From RGIG3102 sp964525015 (GTDB lineage: Bacteria; Bacillota; Clostridia; Oscillospirales; Ruminococcaceae), in the NCBI GenBank assembly GCA_964525015.1, contig CAZGFY010000003.1:78256-142255 (forward strand): a stretch of 64,000 bases of DNA. The letters run 5' to 3'. Under the pieces are notes generated by a model. It ran no database searches. It was not told the origin of the DNA and saw only the letters and a program-made list of their open reading frames with translations. Both the position numbers and the translations under genes were made by a program. Positions 8,287 through 19,500 of this stretch are shown here, in pieces; position 1 is the first letter of the stretch; every line of letters starts with the position of its first letter.

Positions 8287-9450
8287 ATGGCTTCACTACT
8301 TTTAGCATTAATTTACCTAGCGTTTATCAGCCTTGGGCTTCCAGATGCCGTTTTAGGATCTGCGTGGCCAATTATATCAAACGAAATATCAGCAGATATA
8401 TCATCAATGGGAATAATCACAATTATAATAGCCTTTGGCACAGTTGTATCCAGCCTTAATTCATCAAAATTAAGTGCCAGATTTTCTACACACACGATAG
8501 TTACAGCAAGTATTTTAACCACGGCTGTCGCTTTATTTGGGTTTTCAATTGCCAATTCTTTTTTAGCACTATGCCTTTTTGCAATTCCTTACGGGCTAGG
8601 TGCAGGCAGTGTTGATGCTGTTTTAAATAACTATGCAGCTATTAATCTTAAAAGCATACATATAAACTGGCTACATTGTATGTGGGGCGTTGGCGCGAGT
8701 ATGGGTCCTTATATAATGGGAATGGCGCTAACTAATAATTTAGGCTATCAAACAGGATATGTGTGGCTTGTTTTAATTCAAACTAGCCTTGCAGTATTGA
8801 TTTTAATAAATAAAAAGGTTTTTTCTAATCAAAAAAGTGCAAGCTTTGAAGATGTTGAAACTAAAGAGTTATCCCTAAAACAAGCGTTTAAAATCAAGGG
8901 CGTTTTTGAAGTTGCGATAATGTTTTTTTGCTTTTCAGCAGTTGAACAAACAACGGGGATATGGGCAAGTAGCTACCTTGTTTTTGCAAAAGGTGTTAGC
9001 GAGGAGATAGCTGCTGGATTTGGAGCATTATTTTATTTTGGGATTGCAGTAGGAAGAGCTTTTAGTGGGGTTTTATCTATGAAATTCACTGATAAACAAT
9101 TAATTCGCGCGGGAAGTGCTATAATGCTTTTGGCAGTTAGTATATTATTTTTAAACTCAAATGAAATAATAACATACACAGCACTTATGCTTATAGGCCT
9201 TGGCTCTGCACCAATTTTCCCAGCTATTATTCATTCTACACCATATAATTTTGGCGCTGATAATTCGCAAAGCATAGTTGGCATACAAATGGCAGCAGCA
9301 TACACAGGCACACTAACAATGCCAGCTTTATTTGGGGTTATAGGAAGAAATATAAGCTTTAATGCCTATCCTGTGTTTATATTAGTATTCATCATTCTAA
9401 TGTTTTTAATGTATGAAGTTATGCTAAAAAGAGTTGATAAAAAAATATAG
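8287..9450 (+). CDS. MFS transporter
   Basis: This is a 387-aa integral membrane protein with about twelve hydrophobic segments in two halves joined by a charged loop (about 183-205). It begins LLALIYLAFISLGLPDAVLG, typical of a group of MFS carriers common in Lachnospiraceae-like Clostridia that are distantly related to FucP/YbjJ. The substrate is not predictable; a sugar or drug is possible. An AAAGGAAAA box precedes the ATG. It is transcribed alone, with a promoter before it and a strong symmetric terminator after it. Confidence 0.85.
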   Translation: MASLLLALIYLAFISLGLPDAVLGSAWPIISNEISADISSMGIITIIIAFGTVVSSLNSSKLSARFSTHTIVTASILTTAVALFGFSIANSFLALCLFAIPYGLGAGSVDAVLNNYAAINLKSIHINWLHCMWGVGASMGPYIMGMALTNNLGYQTGYVWLVLIQTSLAVLILINKKVFSNQKSASFEDVETKELSLKQAFKIKGVFEVAIMFFCFSAVEQTTGIWASSYLVFAKGVSEEIAAGFGALFYFGIAVGRAFSGVLSMKFTDKQLIRAGSAIMLLAVSILFLNSNEIITYTALMLIGLGSAPIFPAIIHSTPYNFGADNSQSIVGIQMAAAYTGTLTMPALFGVIGRNISFNAYPVFILVFIILMFLMYEVMLKRVDKKI

Positions 9451-9475
9451 AAAACTCACTATATTTTCTATACTA

Positions 9476-9518
9476 AAATGACGATTTTCTAAAAAAGAAA
9501 ATCGTCATTTGTTTTTTT
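9476..9518 (+). terminator. bidirectional Rho-independent terminator
   Basis: A 15-bp perfect stem (AAATGACGATTTTCT with its complement) and a short A-rich loop end in GTTTTTTT on the plus strand. On the minus strand the 3' side is also T-rich. It lies between the convergent MFS and addA genes. Confidence 0.9.
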
Positions 9519-9526
9519 GAAAAATA

Positions 9527-12500
9527 TTAAACCTTTATATAATCATTAAATTTAAAGGAATAGATTAAGCAGGTTATATTATCGGTGCTGTATAAAACTT
9601 TTGCTGCGTGCTTATATAAATTAAGCTGATTTTCATATCTTTCTTTTAGGGCTGTAAGGGATGGGATATTATCAGTTTTGTAATCGATAATAATTATTTC
9701 GTCCCCTTTAATTAAAAGGCAATCGATAACCCCTTGCAGTAGAATTTCTTCATTTTCGCTATACTGATTTTCAAAAATATTTTTAGCAGGATAGGGAACT
9801 AAGAATTCCTTTTCATTAAATTTTTCATCGCTTGATAAAATTAAATCGGCAATAGGGGAATAGATAAAGTTTTCAATTGATTTTTTATTTAAAAGCTCGA
9901 GGGTGATATTGAATTTTTGGCAAACTGAAAGGTATTCGTTTTCTAAGTTTTCCCTTGCATTTTTAATATCGCAAAACTGGGCGAATAAATGCATAGCTGT
10001 TCCGATTTTTGCCCCTTTATCCTTATCAGATTTTATAAATGCTGGCACAGGAAGGCTGGTTATTTCAAATTTTTTAGAAATCTCACTTACCGACATTTTT
10101 ATTGGCAGTGTGGTTTTTAATAAATCTTTATAAACAAAATTTAAATTACTATTAATTTTTTCTTCATCTAAATTTAATTTTTCATAAACAATATCTTGGC
10201 TTTCTAGGGTTTCTTCATTTGAAAATTCGGATATTAAATTTATAGAAAGCTTATTATTTTCTTTAAAAAGAGAAGATAAAAATGGGTATTCATTTAAAAA
10301 TAAACTATTATCAAAGCTTGCCCTTAATATCCATTCCATAAAGCAAGACGCTGAAATTAAAGAATATGGATGTGGATATAACTCCCTTTGAGTGTAGGCA
10401 ATTTTTTCAATAGATTTTGAAGTGAAACGGTTTGTGAATTCGCCTGTTAAAAATAGTCGATTTTTAGCCCTTGTTAGTGCAACGTATAAAAGGCGAATTT
10501 CTTCGTTTGCCCTTGATTTTATTATTTTATTTTTAATGGCTTTAATTGCAATAGTTGAATTATTATAGCCAAAAGCTGAATTTGCATACATTCCCATATA
10601 TAATTCAGTGTCTAGGAAAAATCTCTTTTTTAAGTCCATTTCATTAAAAGCACGGGTTAAATTACTCGCAAAGCAGATAGGGAATTCTAGCCCCTTAGAA
10701 GAGTGCATAGTCATAATATTAACGCTGTCGCCCCTGTTACTGCTCGGCTTTTTCATCGCCTTATTATTTAGTAAATAGCTGTCTATATATCTTAAAAAAG
10801 CAGGTAAATCCCCTTTAACTGATAGAGAATAGTCTTTTGCAAAATTAATAAACCAGCGAATATTCTCCCTTTTTTCAAGGCTGTTTTTTGAAAGGGCAAT
10901 CTTTTCGTTGTAATGAGTTTTTTTAATTATCTCTTTAATTAATTTATCTAGCGAATAAGAAGAAGATATAAAAGAAAATTCTTTTATTAAATTTATAAAA
11001 TCCTTTGCTTTTTCGCTAGGGGAATTTAATAATAATTTATATAAATTTTGCTTTTCGCCCTTTGGCTTTAATTTTAAAATATCGTCTAGAGAAAAGGAAA
11101 TCAAATCGCCAAACATACTTGCAAACAATGGAATTTCCTTTAAAGGATTAGAGATAACTCTTAAAAATGAAATAATACTTTGAACTTCATTTGTATCAAG
11201 AATTAATTCATCTTCCTTAATAAAAGAAGAAATGCCATACTCATTTAATGCATTTTTAAATTCACTCGCTTTGCTAGTACTCCTTAATAGAATACAAAAA
11301 TCAGCAGGTACAGCATTTTTTAAGCCAGTTTTAGATGGGATTTTATATCCGTCTTTTAGCATAGTGTAAATACTTTTTGCAACTTCTTTTGCCTCGTTTT
11401 CGCTGTAAATATTAATATCAACTGCGATATTATCATTTTCAGGCTTTAAGGATTGCAAAAATTCATAGCCTTCATAGTCTACGCCACCAACTACTGGGGT
11501 CATAATCCTATTAAAAATACTATTCACACCTTTTATAACTTCTAAATCACTTCTAAAATTATGCGAAAGAAAGATAGTGTTTGCATCATTTGGATTTTTA
11601 ATGCCACGCTCTCTTTTTTCTAAAAATATTTCAGGGCTTGCTTTTCGAAATCCGTAGATACTCTGCTTTACATCGCCAACAACATATAAATTGCTCTCAT
11701 TGTCTTTAGCTATATTTTTAAAAATCGCATCTTGAACATAGCTTGTATCCTGAAATTCATCTTCTAAAATATATTCATAATGCTCAGAAAGTTGCTTTGC
11801 TAAAGGGGTTCGGTTTCCGTTTTCGTCTTGCAAAAGTTTAAGTGCAAAATGCTCAAAATCTGAAAATTCATAGCTATTTTTTTCTTTTTTAAGCTGTAAT
11901 AATACATCTTGGTAATATATAAAAACATCTACAATAGCTAAAATATGCTCCCTAGTTTTCTCCATTTGACTTAAAAAGATATCTTCATCAAAATACGAAA
12001 CATTTTCAGAAATAGACTTAAATGTTTTTTTATAAACATCGTATATCGTTTTTATCCCATTACTGCTTTCACAGCTAGGTTTTGCACGGCCAAGCTTTGG
12101 AATATCTGAATTAATTAAATCAAAAATCGTTTTTATATCTTCATTTTTTATAGCTAATGCGATATTCTTGCTGTGATTTGATAGGCTAAATAATCCGTCT
12201 GCATAGCCTGAAAAATCGCCTATATCATAGATTTCATTCATTAAAATAGAAAGATTAACAAGGTAGTCGGTTTCTATTTTTACAGTGTCTAAAATTTCTT
12301 TATACCAAACACTGCTTTTTAAATCAGCTGAATTTTTAATATAATTTTCTGCAAGCTCTCTTGCTTTTAAAGTGGGGTTTGGAAGGGCAGAAAAGAAATA
12401 ATGCATTTCTTTTAAAAACTCTCTAACCGTTTTATCCTGACTGCTTTTCCCATAGTAAGACACAAATTTTGAAAAACTAGGATTATTATATCCATAAATC

Positions 12501-12931
12501 ATAGCCTGCTCAATGGCGAGCGAATGAAGATTTAAAGATGCAGCATCATCGGCAATTAGAAAATCAGGACGGATATCAAGTAGTTCAAAATTTTCTCTAG
12601 CAAGCTTCATACAAAAAGAGTGAATTGTTGAAATATCTGCCTTTTCAAGGGCAATACGCTGATTTTTTAAGGCTTTATTAGTTGGGTCTTTTTTAATTAA
12701 ATCTTTTATCGCCTCTTCAATTCTGTGGCGAAATTCTTTAGCTGAATCATTTGAAAAGGTTGCGATTAAAAATTTATCAGCAGAAACAGGGCGTGTTTCA
12801 TCTAGTAGACGGCGAATAACATATTCAACCAAAACGGTGGTCTTGCCACTGCCAGCGCCTGCTGATACCACTGTTAACTTATTAGAATATTCAAGAGCCT
12901 TTGCCTGCTCTTTAGTCCAGTTGTTAGCCAT
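9527..12931 (-). CDS. addA: ATP-dependent helicase/nuclease subunit A (AddA)
   Basis: AddA is the UvrD-like helicase plus nuclease subunit of AddAB, the Firmicute counterpart of RecBCD. The complex resects double-strand breaks for homologous recombination. The 1134-aa product has a Walker A at 23-31 (SAGAGSGKT) and the helicase block LEDEFQDTS. VNIMTMHSSKGLEFP and LLYVALTRAKNRLFL are motifs V and VI. A C-terminal RecB-type nuclease has GTAMHLFAQF and IIIIDYKTDN (D1083, K1085). Its ATG shares one base with the stop of addB (TAATG), so the pair is translationally coupled. It ends at a shared terminator with the MFS gene. Confidence 0.96.
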   Translation of the reverse strand: MANNWTKEQAKALEYSNKLTVVSAGAGSGKTTVLVEYVIRRLLDETRPVSADKFLIATFSNDSAKEFRHRIEEAIKDLIKKDPTNKALKNQRIALEKADISTIHSFCMKLARENFELLDIRPDFLIADDAASLNLHSLAIEQAMIYGYNNPSFSKFVSYYGKSSQDKTVREFLKEMHYFFSALPNPTLKARELAENYIKNSADLKSSVWYKEILDTVKIETDYLVNLSILMNEIYDIGDFSGYADGLFSLSNHSKNIALAIKNEDIKTIFDLINSDIPKLGRAKPSCESSNGIKTIYDVYKKTFKSISENVSYFDEDIFLSQMEKTREHILAIVDVFIYYQDVLLQLKKEKNSYEFSDFEHFALKLLQDENGNRTPLAKQLSEHYEYILEDEFQDTSYVQDAIFKNIAKDNESNLYVVGDVKQSIYGFRKASPEIFLEKRERGIKNPNDANTIFLSHNFRSDLEVIKGVNSIFNRIMTPVVGGVDYEGYEFLQSLKPENDNIAVDINIYSENEAKEVAKSIYTMLKDGYKIPSKTGLKNAVPADFCILLRSTSKASEFKNALNEYGISSFIKEDELILDTNEVQSIISFLRVISNPLKEIPLFASMFGDLISFSLDDILKLKPKGEKQNLYKLLLNSPSEKAKDFINLIKEFSFISSSYSLDKLIKEIIKKTHYNEKIALSKNSLEKRENIRWFINFAKDYSLSVKGDLPAFLRYIDSYLLNNKAMKKPSSNRGDSVNIMTMHSSKGLEFPICFASNLTRAFNEMDLKKRFFLDTELYMGMYANSAFGYNNSTIAIKAIKNKIIKSRANEEIRLLYVALTRAKNRLFLTGEFTNRFTSKSIEKIAYTQRELYPHPYSLISASCFMEWILRASFDNSLFLNEYPFLSSLFKENNKLSINLISEFSNEETLESQDIVYEKLNLDEEKINSNLNFVYKDLLKTTLPIKMSVSEISKKFEITSLPVPAFIKSDKDKGAKIGTAMHLFAQFCDIKNARENLENEYLSVCQKFNITLELLNKKSIENFIYSPIADLILSSDEKFNEKEFLVPYPAKNIFENQYSENEEILLQGVIDCLLIKGDEIIIIDYKTDNIPSLTALKERYENQLNLYKHAAKVLYSTDNITCLIYSFKFNDYIKV

Positions 12932-15900
12932 TATTTCGCCTCCTTTTTCTTAAAATTATTTTTCTCTTTTGGTTTTAGCTTAGTTTTATTTTGGCAGATG
13001 GATTTATATGAGCAGTAATCGCAAGGTTTTGAATTTTGGGAAAGTTCGATTGGCATGGCAGAAAAATCCCCAGTGTAAACTGAATTCATCAAAGTTTTTA
13101 TATTTTCTTTTGAGTGATTTAAAATAGTTTTAAATTCTTCATTCGAAACAACTTCGCTCCCTTTTAAACTTGCTATTTTTTCGCTCCCTTTAATAACTCC
13201 GAAATTGCCAGCTAAAGAAGAATCGAACGCTTTTGAAACATCGATATCTTTTAAGGCCATTCCAATTGGCATATAAAGGCTTTCATCATCTTTATCAAAT
13301 TTAAATGAAACATCACTAGGCTGATAAACAACGGCTGCTGGATTTAAATTATCTAAATGATTAAAATTATTATCCAGTAGAGCGTTCATATATAATAAAA
13401 GCTGGCTGGAAAGCCCATTGTAAATATCATCGAGTGAAAAATCTTTTGTGCCCGTTTTGTAGTCGACTATACGAAGATAGTTAACATTATCTTTTGTGAA
13501 TAAATCAATTCTATCCAAAACCCCTGAAACAACTGCCGTTTTATTATTATCAACTACTTTTAATGGCTTTAAATCTGAGTTTTCGCTAAAACGCTCTTCA
13601 AAGGCAACAGGGCGAAAGGCTGAATTTTGCTGCTCGATATAAATAAACTCTAAAAGCTTAAAAACATTGCTTTGCATACTTTCTTGTAAAGAAGAAAACT
13701 GACTAGTTTTAACTATTTCAGCTGGATAATTTTCATTAACATAGTCTTCGATTATTATTTTAGCGTCTTTTTTTATCTCATTAAAATCAGCGTTATGGTA
13801 TTCGCCTTTGTATTTTTTTAAAATTCTATAAGTTATATAATGCAGATAATCTCCTGCGTGCCTTTGGGAAAAACTAGCCTTTTCAATAGGGTATAATCGA
13901 TATAAATTATTTAAAAAATACATAAACGGGCATTTAAAATAATTCTCAACCCCAGTTGGAGATAAATTTAAAACTTCTCCAATATAGCTGTTTAGATAGG
14001 CGATATCCTTAATATTAAATTCCTTTTCTTTTAAAGATAACACATTTATATCCAAAGAAGATAATAATTTTACAACGCTTTCTTTATCAAAATCATTGGC
14101 TGTTTGCAGTATATAATCTTTAAAGAATTCTTTTGTTATTGCATAGTCTTCCTTTTCTAAAAAATCGCTAGAAATATTTAAAGAAGACTGGATATAGCTT
14201 ATTTCGCTAGAGAGAATTTCGCTAGTTCCAATATTATTTTTACTAGCTGAAATAAATAATTTTTCTTTTGCTGTGGTTAATGCTTTATAAAAATATAGCA
14301 TTCCAAAATCATATAAATTATCAAAATCGCTCCTTAAATCAAAGCCAAAGGATTTAATAAATTCCTTGTCTTTTAAAGATAAGATACTATTTTGAGAAAT
14401 ACTTCTTGGGAAAATATCCTGAACAGCCCCTAAAATAAACACAGCCTTAACTTCATCAGTTTTTATTCTAGCTGGCTCTGAAATCATAACGCAGTCCTGA
14501 GTTTGTGGGCTAAATCCGATTTTTGCCCCTTCAACCATAAGGCAGAATAAATCATAAAGCTGTTTTGGGGATAGAACTTTATCTCCGATTATTTCAAAAA
14601 GCTCATTTAAAACTAAAACAACTTCTTCCCATTCACTTTTAAGTAAATCGCTCGCTGTTTTAATGCTATCATTTTTATTTTTTATTTTATTTAAAATCAC
14701 TTCTTCACAGCCAAAATCTAAAAATAAATTATATCCTATTTCTAGAATTTTACTGGCTGTGTATTCATTTTCTTTATTAAATCGATTTAAAATCTTAGTT
14801 TTAATATCTAGTTTTAAATCATTAATATCCTGCAAAATTTTAATATCAGTTTCGCTTTGTTTATTTTCTATTCCTGATATTGGCAGAGTAAAATCATTTT
14901 CAAAATCTAAAGGGTAGTCCTGCCAGATAAATAGATAATTTTCTAAATTATTTATACTATCTTCGGAATATAAAGTTAGGTGAGTTTTTAATAAATTCAT
15001 TATCGACTCGCTATTAATCCCTTCGAATAATAAAGAAAATATCGCTTTAAAAATCAAAACAGGAGAAGACGCTGAGATTATCCTATTTTGGTCGATAAAA
15101 TAAGGGATATTTGCAAAACCAAGGCTTTCTTCAAGCTGATTTTCGTATTTTTCAATTTGTGGGGAGATAATAGCGATATCATTATAAGAATAGCCTTCCT
15201 TAATTAATTTATGAATTTTTGCGCACACAAAGGCAACTTCGCTATACTGATTTTCAAATTCAGTGATATAAATATCTTCATTTATTTCGCTCACTTCTTG
15301 ATTTTTTAAAAAATTATCAAGCGATAAAACCTTGCTGTTTAAAAATCTATAAGGGGTAGTGAGTTTTATAGGTGCTTTCACTGGAGTGTTTGATTTTTTT
15401 GCAGTTGAGATTAGTTTTTTCGCCGTTGTTCTTGAAAAAGAAAAATAACTGCTAGAATTATCATCTTCATATATATCATCAAGTGGTAAAGAGATGAAAA
15501 CTTCGTTTGCATTTTTAAAAAAAGCAGAGATAATTTGCATTTGTCCGTGGCTAAAGCTTTCAAAATTATCTATAAAAACATACTCATCTTTTGCATAATC
15601 AATAGGAAAATTTTGAGCAAACAGGGATAAAATCCCTTCATCATCACTCAATTCATCATTTAATAATTCTAAATATTCAGAATAAATCAATGAAATTTCT
15701 TTTAGTTTTTCATTTTTATTTTGAGAAATTTTGAATAAATCAGCAGAAGAAATACCACTTCTTTTAAATTCATCAAATAAATCACTTAAAGAGTAGCTAA
15801 AGGTTATGTCTTTTCTTTGTTTTTGATAATTGGTTAATATTTTAGAATTGCTCATAGCAGTAGACACTAAAACAGCCTTTCCTGCCTTTGTTAAAAGGGA

Positions 15901-16137
15901 AGGAAGGGATATTTTTCCATCTTCTTTTGCGTGTTTAATTAAAGATGTAAAGCTGTAAACACTAGCAAAATTTAGCCCATTATCTGAAAGATTTGATGCA
16001 ATAAGCCCTTCGGCAGTTTTTGAAAATTGCTCAGGCACAATTAGGGTGCATTTATTTCCATTCTGGGTGAGTTCTTTGATTTTTTCTAGAATATATGTGG
16101 TTTTTCCTGTTCCAGATGTTCCTAAAATTAACTGCAT
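12931..16137 (-). CDS. addB: ATP-dependent nuclease subunit B (AddB)
   Basis: AddB is the partner of AddA. It has an inactivated helicase-like N-terminal part that reads Chi, and a second nuclease domain. The 1068-aa protein starts with Walker A GTSGTGKT (6-13) and contains the UvrD-like block APMKTDEV-type region LISEPARIKTDEVKAVF. It ends with the nuclease motif LRIVDYKTGT. The four-cysteine iron-sulfur staple of the family is complete: C736 (YFKCPF) plus C1039, C1042 and C1048 (CDYCSYKSIC). The order addB-addA with a one-base overlap is the usual Firmicute arrangement. Confidence 0.96.
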   Translation of the reverse strand: MQLILGTSGTGKTTYILEKIKELTQNGNKCTLIVPEQFSKTAEGLIASNLSDNGLNFASVYSFTSLIKHAKEDGKISLPSLLTKAGKAVLVSTAMSNSKILTNYQKQRKDITFSYSLSDLFDEFKRSGISSADLFKISQNKNEKLKEISLIYSEYLELLNDELSDDEGILSLFAQNFPIDYAKDEYVFIDNFESFSHGQMQIISAFFKNANEVFISLPLDDIYEDDNSSSYFSFSRTTAKKLISTAKKSNTPVKAPIKLTTPYRFLNSKVLSLDNFLKNQEVSEINEDIYITEFENQYSEVAFVCAKIHKLIKEGYSYNDIAIISPQIEKYENQLEESLGFANIPYFIDQNRIISASSPVLIFKAIFSLLFEGINSESIMNLLKTHLTLYSEDSINNLENYLFIWQDYPLDFENDFTLPISGIENKQSETDIKILQDINDLKLDIKTKILNRFNKENEYTASKILEIGYNLFLDFGCEEVILNKIKNKNDSIKTASDLLKSEWEEVVLVLNELFEIIGDKVLSPKQLYDLFCLMVEGAKIGFSPQTQDCVMISEPARIKTDEVKAVFILGAVQDIFPRSISQNSILSLKDKEFIKSFGFDLRSDFDNLYDFGMLYFYKALTTAKEKLFISASKNNIGTSEILSSEISYIQSSLNISSDFLEKEDYAITKEFFKDYILQTANDFDKESVVKLLSSLDINVLSLKEKEFNIKDIAYLNSYIGEVLNLSPTGVENYFKCPFMYFLNNLYRLYPIEKASFSQRHAGDYLHYITYRILKKYKGEYHNADFNEIKKDAKIIIEDYVNENYPAEIVKTSQFSSLQESMQSNVFKLLEFIYIEQQNSAFRPVAFEERFSENSDLKPLKVVDNNKTAVVSGVLDRIDLFTKDNVNYLRIVDYKTGTKDFSLDDIYNGLSSQLLLYMNALLDNNFNHLDNLNPAAVVYQPSDVSFKFDKDDESLYMPIGMALKDIDVSKAFDSSLAGNFGVIKGSEKIASLKGSEVVSNEEFKTILNHSKENIKTLMNSVYTGDFSAMPIELSQNSKPCDYCSYKSICQNKTKLKPKEKNNFKKKEAK

Positions 16138-16176
16138 TATATTCTCTCCTTAGCATATCATACTTTATATATTATA

Positions 16177-16220
16177 ATATCATAGATTTTTTTTAGTATC
16201 AAATAAAAAATCTATGATAT
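16177..16220. repeat. 16-bp-arm inverted repeat between divergent genes
   Basis: ATATCATAGATTTTTT at 16177-16192 is the exact reverse complement of 16205-16220, with a 12-base loop. It lies between the divergent addB and DUF378 genes, so it is not an ordinary end-of-gene terminator. A TATAAT at 16173-16178 (with TTAGCA 17 bases upstream) abuts it. That would place the arms at the start of the DUF378 transcript, as an operator or a 5' hairpin. Confidence 0.6.
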
Positions 16221-16279
16221 GCATATTTTATGAAAAACTAAGCATACTACCACTAACACAAGAAAAGGAGATAAAGTTT

Positions 16280-16495
16280 ATGCTTAGTAAAATATTTTTA
16301 GCAGTATTAATTATTGGCGGTGTTAACTGGGGTCTAATCGGACTTTTAAACTTTGATTTAGTTGCGTTTTTATTTGGTGGCGAAACTTCTTTAATTTCAC
16401 GAATTGTGTACACCTTAGTTGGTATAAGTGCAGTTTGCTGTTTGCCAAATTTATTTACAGATAATACAAATAAAGATTTAGAACCTCGTGCCTAA
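16280..16495 (+). CDS. DUF378 family small membrane protein (YuzA-like)
   Basis: This is a 71-aa protein with two transmembrane segments. It carries the family signature GGVNWGLIGLLNFDLVAFLF in the first half and IVYTLVGISAVCCL in the second. I chose the ATG at 16280 because GAAAAGGAGAT lies at the right distance and the product then begins directly with the first helix, as in other DUF378 proteins. Function of the family is unknown. It is monocistronic, divergent from addB, and closed by a terminator. Confidence 0.88.
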   Translation: MLSKIFLAVLIIGGVNWGLIGLLNFDLVAFLFGGETSLISRIVYTLVGISAVCCLPNLFTDNTNKDLEPRA

Positions 16496-16510
16496 AATTA
16501 AAATTTTCTA

Positions 16511-16550
16511 AATTAAAAAGCTCCCTTTTGGGAGCTTTTTAATTATTTTT
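16511..16550 (+). terminator. bidirectional Rho-independent terminator
   Basis: AATTAAAAAGCTCCC at 16511-16525 pairs exactly with 16530-16544 across a TTTT loop. It has A/T-rich flanks on both sides and serves both the DUF378 gene and the convergent ileS. Confidence 0.9.
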
Positions 16551-19500
16551 TAATGGTGAATAAAACAGTTTCGCCGTTTATATCCCATTCTTTTGAATAT
16601 CCTTCAATCTCTGTGAATACCACAGATGTAGTTAATGTGTTTTCTTTTATCTCTTCAATATTTTTATTTAAAATATCAGCGATATTTTGATTATTTAAAA
16701 CGCTTAAAGTGATAGTGTCCATAACAAGGAAGTTTGCATCTTTTCTCATAGTTTGCACTTTTGAGATAATTTCTCTTACAAAGCCTTCTTCTAATAAACT
16801 AGGAGTGATAACTGTATCAAGTGCAACAATAATATTATTTGCACTAACGCTTTCAAAGCCTTCTGTTTGCTTTGTTTCGATTAATAAATCTTCGCTAGTT
16901 AAAACTATATCGCCATCTTTTGCTTTTAAAACGATTTGTCCGTTTGTGTCTAAATCTTTTTTAGCCACAGAGCCGTTTAATTCACTTAAAAGAGTTCGGA
17001 TTTCGCCTAATTGTTTTCCGTATTTTGGCCCTAGAGTTTTTAATTGTGGCTTAAAGTTGTAAGAAATATAGCCAGCTTCATCTTTGATTTCTTCAACTTC
17101 TTTAACATTTAATTCATCTGCTAAAATAGCCTTGTAGTAATCGTTTAACTCTCTATCGGCCTTAATAAATAATTTATTTAAAGGCTGACGGTTTTTGATA
17201 TTGGCTGTGTTTCTTGCACTTCTAGCAAGCGTTGATGCATCTTGAACTAATAGCATATCGCTTTCTAAATCTTTATCAATAAAGCTTTCATCAAATTCTG
17301 GATAAGAAGTTAAATGAACAGACATAGGTGCATTTTCATCAAAATTTACAACTAGGTTTTGATAGATTTGCTCAGTGATAAACGGAACCATAGGTGCAGC
17401 TAGTTTTGAAATTGTAACAAGGCAGGTGTATAAAGTCATATAAGCGTTAACTTTATCTTCACTCATATCCTTTTGCCAGAATCTTTCACGATTTCTTCTA
17501 ACATACCAGTTTGATAATTCATCAACAAAGTTTTGAAGTATCTTTGTTGATTCTGGGATTTGATAGTTAGTTAAGCAGGTATCAACTTCTTTTATAGTGC
17601 TATTTAATCTTGAAAGCACCCATTTATCCATAATATTTAGAGTTTCTTTATTAAATGAATATTTAGTAGGGTCGAATTTATCAATATCAGCGTATAAAAC
17701 AAAGAACGCGTAAACATTCCATAATGTTCCCATAAATTTTCTTTGATACTCTGTAACAGCCTTGCCGTGGAATCTGTTTGGAATCCAAGGGGCAGAGTTT
17801 GAATAGAAATACCAGCGAATAGCATCGGCACCATAGGTTTCTAAAGCTTCAAATGGGTCTACTGCGTTTCCTTTTGATTTCGACATTTTTTGTCCGTTTT
17901 CATCTTGAACGTGCCCTAAAACGATAACATTTTTAAATGGTGCTTCATCAAAAACTAAAGTTGAAACTGCAACTAGTGAATAAAACCAACCACGAGTTTG
18001 GTCTACCCCTTCACTGATAAAGTCAGCAGGGAATTGAGATTTAAATAAATCTTGGTTTTCAAATGGGTAGTGGTGCTGTGCAAAAGGCATACTTCCTGAG
18101 TCAAACCAGCAGTCGATAACTTCTGAAACTCTCTTCATTTGCTTTTCGCATTTTGGGCATTTAATTGTAACAGCATCTATATACGGGCGGTGAAGTTCGA
18201 TATTTTCAGGACAGTTATCAGACATTGATTTTAATTCTTCAATGCTTCCAATTGAATGATAATGGCCGCATTCGCATTCCCAAATATTAAGAGGTGTTCC
18301 CCAGTATCTATCGCGAGAAATACCCCAATCTTGAACGTTTTCAAGCCAAGAGCCAAATCTTCCTTTACCAATTGATTCAGGAATCCAGTTAATAGTGTTG
18401 TTATTAGCTATTAATTTATCTTTAACCTTTGTCATTTCGATAAACCAAGAATCTCTTGCATAGTAAATTAATGGTGTATCACATCTCCAGCAGTGTGGAT
18501 AGCTATGCTCAAATTTTGGACTAGAGTAAAGTTTTTTAGATTCTCTTAAATCTTTTAGAATTTCTTCATCAGCAGTTTTGCAGAAAACTCCTTCCCATTT
18601 AGTATCAGCTGTCATTTTTCCAGCAGCGTCTACATATTGGATAAATGGAAGTTTGTATTTTCTGCCAACTTGATTATCATCCTCACCAAAAGCAGGCGCG
18701 ATATGAACAATACCAGTACCATCTGATAGAGTTACATAATCTGCACAAGTTACAAAGAATGCTTTTTCATCGCCTTTATAAAAATCCCATAATGGCTGAT
18801 ATTCTTTATACTCTAAATCTTTGCCTTTCATCTCTTCTAGGATTTCGTATTTATCTTCTCCTAAAACTGCATCGCAAAGCCCTTTTGCCATATAGTAAAC
18901 ATCGCCGTTTTCGTATTTAACTTTCACATAGTCAAACTCTGGGTTTACACATAGTGCAAGGTTTGAAGGAAGAGTCCACGGTGTAGTTGTCCAAGCTAGG
19001 AAAAATGCATCTTCGCCACTCACTTTGAATTTTGCAATAGCAGAACGCTCTTTAACATCTTTATATCCTTGGGAAACTTCGTGAGTTGAAAGTGGTGTTC
19101 CACATCTTGGGCAATATGGAACTATTTTAAAGCCTTTATATAATAAATTTTTATTAAAAATCTCTTTTAATGCCCACCATTCGCTCTCGATAAAATTATT
19201 ATCATAAGTGATATATGGGTCTTTAAAATCCAGCCAGAAACCAACAGTGTTAGAAAAATCTTCCCACATTCCTTTGTATTTCCAAACGCTTTCTTTACAT
19301 TGATTGATAAAAGGCTCAAGACCGTATGCTTCGATTTGGTCTTTTCCGTTTATCCCAACTAATTTTTCAACTTCAAGCTCAACTGGAAGTCCGTGAGTGT
19401 CCCAGCCGGCTTTTCTTGGCACATAGTTACCTTTCATTATTTGATAACGAGGGAATAAATCTTTTATAACCCTTGTTAAAACGTGGCCGATATGTGGCTT

